From Streptomyces sp. SirexAA-E (GTDB lineage: Bacteria; Actinomycetota; Actinomycetes; Streptomycetales; Streptomycetaceae), in assembly GCF_000177195.2 (NCBI RefSeq), contig NC_015953.1:3906001-3970000 (forward strand): a DNA stretch of 64,000 nucleotides, in the 5' to 3' direction. Made by a program: the position numbers and the translations under genes. A model generated the notes under the pieces. It saw only the letters and a list, made by a program, of their open reading frames with translations. It had not been told where the DNA came from and made no database searches. Each line of letters starts with the position of its first letter. The stretch's first letter is position 1. Below are positions 58,728 through 64,000 of this stretch, one piece after another.

Positions 58728-60203
58728 ATGGCTCCAGATTCCCGGGGGACGGCCCCCGGCACCCGGCCGGCCGTACGTGTTCTCGTCGTCGGTGGCGGCT
58801 ACGTCGGGATGTACACGGCGCTGCGTCTCCAGCACAAGCTCCGGCAGAGACTGCGGAGCGGCGAGGCCGAGATCGTGGTGGTCACCCCCGAGCCCTATAT
58901 GACGTATCAGCCGTTCCTCCCGGAGGCGGCGGCCGGTTCGATCTCGCCGCGCCACGTCGTCGTGCCGCTCCGCCGGGTCCTGCGCCTGTGCCGGGTCGTC
59001 ATCGGCGAGGTCCGGCGGATCGACCACGCCGAGCGCACCGCGACCGTCACGACCCCGGCCACCGGTGAGGACGGCACCGGTGCCGTCCACATCCCGTACG
59101 ACGAGCTCGTCCTCGCACCCGGATCGGTCTCCCGGACCCTTCCGGTGCCGGGCCTGGCCGACTTCGGCATCGGCTTCAAGACGGTCGAGGAGGCCATCGG
59201 CCTGCGCAACCACGTGATCGAGCAGATGGACATCGCCTCCGCCACCCGCGACCCCGCCCTTCGCGACGCCGCCCTCACCTTCGTCTTCGTCGGGGGCGGT
59301 TACGCGGGCGTCGAGGCACTGGCCGAGCTGGAGGACATGGCCCGCTACACCTCGCGGTACTACCACAACATCAAACCCGAGGACCTGCGGTGGATCCTCG
59401 TCGAGGCCACCGGGCGCATCCTCCCCGAGGTCGGCGAGGACCTCGGCGGATACGCCGTCCGGGAGCTGCGGGGACGCAACATCGATGTCCGTCTCGACAC
59501 CCGGCTGGACAGCTGCGAGGACCGGATCGCCGTTCTCAGCGACGGCTCGCGCTTCCCGACACGCACGCTCGTGTGGACCGCCGGGGTCAACCCCGCGCCG
59601 ATCCTTGCCGCTTCCGGCCTGCCGCTCACGGAGCGCGGCCGGCTGCGCTGCACCGCCGCGCTGGCCGTCGAGGGCACCGAGCACGCCTGGGCGGCCGGAG
59701 ACGCGGCGTCCGTGCCGGATCTCACCTCGCCCGAGAAGGGCGCCGAGACCGCGCCGAACGCCCAGCACGCGGTACGCCAGGCCAAGGTCCTCGCGGACAA
59801 CGTCCTAGCCGTACTCGACGGGCGGCCGCCCATGGACTACCGGCACGCCACCGTCGGGTCCGTCGCGTCCCTGGGACTGCACAAGGGTGTGGCCCATGTG
59901 TACGGGCGCAAGATCAAGGGATATCCGGCCTGGCTGATGCACCGCGTGTACCACCTCAGCCGGGTGCCGACGTTCAACCGGAAGGCGCGGGTGCTCGCCG
60001 AATGGACCCTGGCCGGGCTCTTCAAGCGCGAGATCGTCTCCCTCGGCTCGCTCGAACACCCGCGCGCCGAGTTCGCGCTCGCGGCGGGCGGCCACCCCTT
60101 TCCGGCCCAGCCCGGGGCCGAGCGGAAACGCCCGCACCCGGGGGACGGAGAACCCGGGGGCGGCACCCAAGGGGACGGCGGCCCCCCGGGTGCGTCCGGC
60201 TGA
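58728..60203 (+). CDS. ndh: Type II NADH dehydrogenase (NDH-2)
   Basis: A 491-residue FAD-dependent single-subunit NADH:quinone oxidoreductase. The FAD site is VRVLVVGGGYVGMYTALRLQ (GGGYVG 22-27) and the NADH site ALTFVFVGGGYAGVEALAEL. PYMTYQPFLPEAAAGSISPR and WAAGDAASVPDLTSPEKGAE follow. The C-terminus has an amphipathic helix for membrane contact and a disordered Gly/Pro tail. The start is chosen at the ATG at 58728 (GGGA 5 nt upstream); ATG 58722 is an alternative. It is divergent from atrA. Confidence 0.92.
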   Translation: MAPDSRGTAPGTRPAVRVLVVGGGYVGMYTALRLQHKLRQRLRSGEAEIVVVTPEPYMTYQPFLPEAAAGSISPRHVVVPLRRVLRLCRVVIGEVRRIDHAERTATVTTPATGEDGTGAVHIPYDELVLAPGSVSRTLPVPGLADFGIGFKTVEEAIGLRNHVIEQMDIASATRDPALRDAALTFVFVGGGYAGVEALAELEDMARYTSRYYHNIKPEDLRWILVEATGRILPEVGEDLGGYAVRELRGRNIDVRLDTRLDSCEDRIAVLSDGSRFPTRTLVWTAGVNPAPILAASGLPLTERGRLRCTAALAVEGTEHAWAAGDAASVPDLTSPEKGAETAPNAQHAVRQAKVLADNVLAVLDGRPPMDYRHATVGSVASLGLHKGVAHVYGRKIKGYPAWLMHRVYHLSRVPTFNRKARVLAEWTLAGLFKREIVSLGSLEHPRAEFALAAGGHPFPAQPGAERKRPHPGDGEPGGGTQGDGGPPGASG

Positions 60204-60307
60204 TCCGGCCCCGGGGCGGCGCGCCGTCCCGCCGTATTTCTGTGAGGATCGAAGGCCCGCAGTTCAGCCGCTCGACCGACTGCCGTACGGCAACTGTCAG
60301 TACGGTC

Positions 60308-60380
60308 GGTCACACTGGGCGTGTGACCATAGGTGGGCCCGCACCTGCACAGAGTGACTCGGCAGGCAGTCACCTACAGT
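60308..60380 (+). promoter_or_regulatory. Operator-like dyad and promoter upstream of the SpoIIE phosphatase gene
   Basis: A perfect inverted repeat GGTCACAC-N5-GTGTGACC lies at 60308-60328. About 47 bp later TACAGT (60375-60380) is a good -10, with AGTGAC as a weak -35 (60353-60358). Transcription from here would start near 60387, giving a leader of about 165 nt before the GTG at 60553. Confidence 0.5.
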
Positions 60381-60552
60381 GACCGTCGCAGACGACCGAC
60401 AAGACGAAGTGGCCTGGCCGGCCCCCCTCTCCCGAGGATCCGGCCCCGGAGCCCCCGGCCCGGCGAGACACCGGCGAGGGACCGGCTCAGGACCCAGCAG
60501 ACGAAGCAGCTCGCCCGAGCGGACCAGACCGACACACGAGGCCAGAAATTCC

Positions 60553-62211
60553 GTGAACTTCACGCGCTGGAGCGCCCGCCTCCCCGGAACACAGCGTCGA
60601 GCCGCCGTACGGGACGACCAGGGCTCCGTGCCCGCCGCCCGCGCCGAGTCGACGCGGCCGGCGTCCGGTCCGACCCCCCAGGCGGACACGCCGGATCCGT
60701 CCGGCGCCCCGCTCGAAGCGCTCTCCGCGAGCGAGATCCTCGGCCGTCTCCCCGCCCCGGTCGCGCTGCTCCACGGCCCCGACCTGCGCATCACCTACGT
60801 CAACGACGCCTACACGGCGGCCTTCGGCGAGCGACCCCACGGCGCGCCCGCCGCCGAGGCGATGCCGGAACTCACCGAGCTCAGCCTGCTGCCCCTCGTG
60901 GGCCAGGTCCTGCGCAGCGGCACGCCCCGCACGGTCAAGTCCCGCAAGGTGCGGGCGGGCCAGTCGTACACGGTCACCTGCACCCCCGTGGCCGTCGGCG
61001 ACCCGGACGGGACGGACGGCGAGGCGGGCGTGCTCGTCTACGCCACCGACGTCACCGACCACGCAGAAGCGGCGGAGCGGCTCCGCACCAGCGAGCGCCG
61101 CCACCGGGACACGGCCGTCACCCTCCAGCGCTCCCTGCTGCCCCAGGACCTCGAACAGCCCGACGACCTGCGGATCGCGGCGACCTACCAGCCGGGTGGT
61201 ACGGACGCGGCCGTCGGCGGCGACTGGTACGACGTGATCACCCTGGGCGCCGGACGGACCGCGCTGGTCATCGGCGACGTGATGGGACGCGGGGTACGCG
61301 CCGCCGCGGTCATGGGCCAGCTGCGCACCGCGGTCCGCGCGTACGCGCGCCTCGACCTGCCGCCCCACGAGGTGCTCCAGCTCCTGGACGTACTCGCAGC
61401 CGAGATCGACGCCAGCCAGATCGCCACCTGCGTCTACGCCGTCCACGACCCCAACGAGGGGCAGCTCGTCTATTCCTCCGCCGGTCATCTCCCGGTCCTC
61501 GTCCGAGACGAGGACGGCACGGTCCACCGTGCCGAGGAGCCACCCGGGCCGCCGCTGGGCACCGGCGGCTGGGTCCACACCTCCGGGACGATCGCGCTGC
61601 CTCCCGGGTCGACGGCCGTGCTGTACACCGACGGTCTGGTCGAGCGCCGCAGCGAGGACATCGACGAGGGGGTCGCCGCCCTGGAGCGTGCCCTGTCCGG
61701 GGCGGTCGGATCGCCCCAGGTGGTCTGCGACCGGCTCATCCGTTCGCTGGGCGTGACCGCGGAACACGACGACGACGTGGCGGTGCTCGTCGTCCAGCAC
61801 CCCGCCCGCACGGGAGCGAGCGCCGAGCTCTTCCACAACGCCTCGCTCGATCTCCTCGGCGGTGTCGAGGCGGCTCCCCGGGCCCGGGCATTCGCCACCG
61901 GGGTCCTGACCTCCTGGCGCTTCCCCGTGGAGCTCTGCGACCTGGGGGTGCTGGCCGCGAGCGAACTCGTGGCGAACTCCCTCCAGCACGGCACCCCGCC
62001 CATGCGTCTGGGACTGCGACGCACCGACCGGCGGCTGATCATCGAGGTCACCGACGGCGACGAGCACCTTCCGCGTCGGCGCCAGGCCGAACCGGCGGAC
62101 GAGGCGGGCCGCGGCATCTCCATCGTCGCGACGATCGCCACGTCCTGGGGAAGCCGCCGCACCCCCGGGGGCGGCAAAGCCGTCTGGTGCGAGTTCGCCC
62201 TGCCGGCCTGA
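60553..62211 (+). CDS. PAS-SpoIIE phosphatase-HATPase signalling protein
   Basis: A 552-residue cytoplasmic protein. The PAS-like domain (about 60-165) contains LPAPVALLHGPDLRITYVND. The PP2C/SpoIIE domain (about 185-385) contains GGTDAAVGGDWYDVITLGAG, LVIGDVMGRGVRAAAVMGQL, SSAGHLPVLVR and VLYTDGLVERR. The GHKL kinase-like domain (about 400-550) contains DLGVLAASELVANSLQHGTP and GRGISIVATIATSWG. Phosphatase and RsbW-like kinase modules in one chain suggest control of an anti-sigma/anti-anti-sigma switch. The GTG at 60553 (MNFTRWSARLPG) is preferred because the promoter lies downstream of the GTG at 60379. Confidence 0.9.
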   Translation: MNFTRWSARLPGTQRRAAVRDDQGSVPAARAESTRPASGPTPQADTPDPSGAPLEALSASEILGRLPAPVALLHGPDLRITYVNDAYTAAFGERPHGAPAAEAMPELTELSLLPLVGQVLRSGTPRTVKSRKVRAGQSYTVTCTPVAVGDPDGTDGEAGVLVYATDVTDHAEAAERLRTSERRHRDTAVTLQRSLLPQDLEQPDDLRIAATYQPGGTDAAVGGDWYDVITLGAGRTALVIGDVMGRGVRAAAVMGQLRTAVRAYARLDLPPHEVLQLLDVLAAEIDASQIATCVYAVHDPNEGQLVYSSAGHLPVLVRDEDGTVHRAEEPPGPPLGTGGWVHTSGTIALPPGSTAVLYTDGLVERRSEDIDEGVAALERALSGAVGSPQVVCDRLIRSLGVTAEHDDDVAVLVVQHPARTGASAELFHNASLDLLGGVEAAPRARAFATGVLTSWRFPVELCDLGVLAASELVANSLQHGTPPMRLGLRRTDRRLIIEVTDGDEHLPRRRQAEPADEAGRGISIVATIATSWGSRRTPGGGKAVWCEFALPA

Positions 62212-62239
62212 ACCGCGCGACCCGCCTGGCCCGGGTGGA

Positions 62240-63571
62240 TCAGTGGGCGGCGGCGGGGGCCGCGGCCTGTTCGCTCTCCGGGAGGGACACGGCCTCCGGG
62301 AGGGACACGGCCACCACCCGGGACGGCGCCGACGCGAGGGACGGGTTGTCCTGGACGGCGGTGAGCCGTCGTCCCAGCTTCAGCGCGAGCACGGTGATGC
62401 CCAGGGAGAAGAGCACGAAGGTCACGATGTACGGCCCGTGCAACGACGCCCCCATGGGGCCGCCCACGGCCGGACCGACCGCCAGAGCCAGCTGCTTCAC
62501 CAGGGCGAACGCCGAGTTGTACTGGCCGACCATGGCCTCCGGGGCCAGATCGGCGACCAGCGGCGCCACGGTCGGGGACAGCATGGACTCACCGAGCCCG
62601 AACAGCGCGTACGTCGAGATCATCGCGGCCGTCGCCATGGTCTGGCTGCCGTGCCCGAGACCCGCGTACCCGGCCACGATCCACGCGAAGGCCCAGATCA
62701 GACCGACCCACGCGATGACGCGGCTGCGCCGGCGGCGCTCCACGAGACGCAGGACGACGAACTGTGCCAGCACGATGACCGCCGTGTTGGCCGCCAGCGC
62801 GACACCCAGGGTCGACGGGGCGATCCCGGCGGCCTCGGTGCCGTACGCCGCGAGACCGGACTCGAACTGCCCGTAGCAGGCGAAGAAGATCACGAAGCCC
62901 AGCACGCACAGCTGCACCATCGCCCGGTGCGAGAGCAGGACCCGCAGCCCGGCCTTCGGGGCGGCCCCGCCGTCCCGGCCGACGACGGGGGCGGCGGGGG
63001 TGTGCGGCATGCGCACGGTGGCCGCGACGACACCGAGCACGACGAACATCGCCGCCTCGATCAGGAAGAGCACGGTGAAGCTCGACGGCCGGTCGACGTC
63101 GACCAGCTGCCCTCCGACCAGCCCACCGATACCGAGCCCCAGGTTCTGCAGGAAGAACTGCATGGCGAAGACCCGGGTGCGCGTCGTGGCGTCCGAGCAC
63201 CGCACCAGCATTGTCGCGAGAGCCGGCTGCATCACGGCGGTACCCGCTCCGAGGACGGCGGCGGAGAGCACCGCGGAGGCCACTCCGCTCGACACACCCA
63301 GCGCGACGGCACCGACGGCCGCGGCGGCCGAGGCCACCACCAGCACGGACAGCGGGCCACGCCGGTCGATGGCCCGCCCGGTGAACGGCAGGACGGCCAG
63401 AGCCGCCATGGCGAAGACAGCCAGCACGACACCCGCCGTGCCGGCACCGAGATCACGCACCTGCGCCACGTAGACGTACAGATACGGAACGGTGAACCCG
63501 AGGCCGAACGCACTCAGCGCGCTCCCCACCTGGATCCGCCGCAGCGCCGCGCCCATCTCCCTGGTCAACAC
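62240..63571 (-). CDS. Major facilitator superfamily exporter
   Basis: A 443-residue transporter with 12 predicted helices. The MFS loop 2-3 motif is FTGRAIDRRGPLSVLVVASA. ATMLVRCSDATTRTRVFAMQ and LSPTVAPLVADLAPEAMVGQ are also present. It resembles DHA1-type multidrug exporters. The start is the GTG at 63571 (ATG at 63556 possible) with GAGG/AGG upstream. It is divergent from a marR gene across 127 bp containing palindromes, the usual drug-efflux repressor arrangement. The C-terminus has a small internal repeat (VSLPEAVSLPES). Confidence 0.9.
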   Translation of the reverse strand: MLTREMGAALRRIQVGSALSAFGLGFTVPYLYVYVAQVRDLGAGTAGVVLAVFAMAALAVLPFTGRAIDRRGPLSVLVVASAAAAVGAVALGVSSGVASAVLSAAVLGAGTAVMQPALATMLVRCSDATTRTRVFAMQFFLQNLGLGIGGLVGGQLVDVDRPSSFTVLFLIEAAMFVVLGVVAATVRMPHTPAAPVVGRDGGAAPKAGLRVLLSHRAMVQLCVLGFVIFFACYGQFESGLAAYGTEAAGIAPSTLGVALAANTAVIVLAQFVVLRLVERRRRSRVIAWVGLIWAFAWIVAGYAGLGHGSQTMATAAMISTYALFGLGESMLSPTVAPLVADLAPEAMVGQYNSAFALVKQLALAVGPAVGGPMGASLHGPYIVTFVLFSLGITVLALKLGRRLTAVQDNPSLASAPSRVVAVSLPEAVSLPESEQAAAPAAAH

Positions 63572-63618
63572 TCACCTACCTCAGACATCGAAGAACTTTG
63601 AAGAACACAGACCAATAG

Positions 63619-63692
63619 ACTTTACCACTAAAGTTCGAAGCTCAACACTTCAGAGCGAAGGACTTAGATGGGCTGGGCAGGCGTGCAATACT
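63619..63692. promoter_or_regulatory. MarR-type operator and marR promoter
   Basis: A perfect dyad ACTTTA-CCAC-TAAAGT lies at 63619-63634 in an AT-rich patch between the MFS and marR genes. TTAGAT (63664-63669) and AATACT (63687-63692), 17 bp apart, form a marR promoter. The -10 ends 6 nt before the ATG, so the message may be leaderless. A 16-bp dyad is the usual size for MarR dimers. Confidence 0.6.
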
Positions 63693-63698
63693 CCCGCC

Positions 63699-64000
63699 AT
63701 GTCTGACACCCCCGAGCAGCCCGGGCTCCAGGAGCCGAGCCTCGACGAGCAGATCGCCGCGTACCAGCGAGAGTTCCGGGACCTCGATCCCCAGGTCGAG
63801 CAGATCGTCTCCGCCCTCGGCCGGCTGAACCGCCGGATGAACGTCGCGTACGGCAGACAGCTCGCCGACCTCGGCATCAGCAACGCCGAGTGGGAGGTCC
63901 TGAAGACCCTGGTGCTGGCCGGAGAGCCCTACCGCCTGGGGCCCGGCGAGCTCGCGAAGCGCCTGGGCCTCACCCCGGCGGCGATGACGCACCGCATCGA
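63699..64000 (+). CDS. MarR-family transcriptional regulator, N-terminal part
   Basis: The first 100 codons are in the window. An N-terminal helical arm (LDEQIAAYQREFRDLDPQVE) precedes the winged-helix start: ALGRLNRRMNVAYGRQLADL, GISNAEWEVLKTLVLAGEPY, LGPGELAKRLGLTPAAMTHR. The recognition helix is reached at the window edge and the rest is outside. The gene is divergent from the MFS exporter, which is its likely target. Confidence 0.88.
   Translation, partial: MSDTPEQPGLQEPSLDEQIAAYQREFRDLDPQVEQIVSALGRLNRRMNVAYGRQLADLGISNAEWEVLKTLVLAGEPYRLGPGELAKRLGLTPAAMTHRI

Overview
The window is chromosomal DNA from a Streptomyces. The GC content is very high with strong third-position GC, and GTG starts are frequent. 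It carries developmental or actinobacterial marker genes (BldC, an Lsr2 nucleoid protein, an AtrA-like TetR regulator, AfsR/SARP-type and NsdA-type regulators, valine dehydrogenase, a TipA-type MerR regulator). From memory, gene content and order follow the S. coelicolor core interval from about SCO4075 to SCO4122; I could not run a comparison.

Layout. 1-5.4 kb: end of an ABC exporter operon, two glycine tRNAs, an Lsr2 paralogue, then purS-purQ-purL as a tightly overlapping operon. 5.4-9.1 kb: an ArsR-type regulator with an embedded operator, an M23-type protein, a probably frameshifted gene, a mycothiol-dependent-isomerase-like protein and a META-domain lipoprotein. 9.5-12.4 kb: purF and purM. 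With purSQL this places four purine genes within 12 kb. 12.4-17 kb: DUF3073 protein, valine dehydrogenase, bldC with a long upstream region, a small zinc-ribbon-like protein and tRNA-Asp. 17-26.6 kb: HrpA helicase, a secreted thiol-redox pair (DsbA-like and CcdA-like), a Glu-Asp-Phe tRNA cluster, a membrane phosphoesterase, a small zincin and a proline-rich exported protein. 26.8-30.7 kb: DEAD-box helicase with a repetitive RGG/RDD tail, then an amino-acid permease.

The interval between tRNA-Lys (30.8 kb) and initiator tRNA-fMet (38.3 kb) looks the most accessory. It holds a remnant of tsaD, a PIG-V-like mannosyltransferase, an ECF sigma factor with a probable membrane anti-sigma partner, and a divergent pair made of a TIR-transmembrane-WD40 protein and an unrecognised alpha-helical protein. 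This pair is the best candidate in the window for an undescribed (possibly NAD-consuming, defence or signalling) system.

38-48.7 kb: TipA-like MerR regulator with a 19-bp-spacer promoter, a SpoIIE-type phosphatase, a c-di-AMP (ydaO-type) riboswitch in front of an M23 cell-wall peptidase, aldo/keto reductase, lhgO-trmB-prsW operon, a 181-bp MITE-like palindromic element whose terminal CTAG contains the stop codon of the next gene, and an NsdA/Orf1590-type regulator. 49.7-64 kb: an orphan asparagine-synthetase/lasso-cyclase homologue with a degenerate ATP loop, an AfsR-like SARP ATPase, an ECF sigma factor fused to a zinc finger, membrane segment and NPCBM domain, AtrA-like TetR regulator divergent from NDH-2, a PAS-SpoIIE-HATPase phosphatase, and an MFS exporter divergent from a MarR regulator that runs off the end.

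A recurrent feature is probable leaderless genes: a -10 hexamer ends 6-7 nt before the start codon of several genes with no Shine-Dalgarno sequence.
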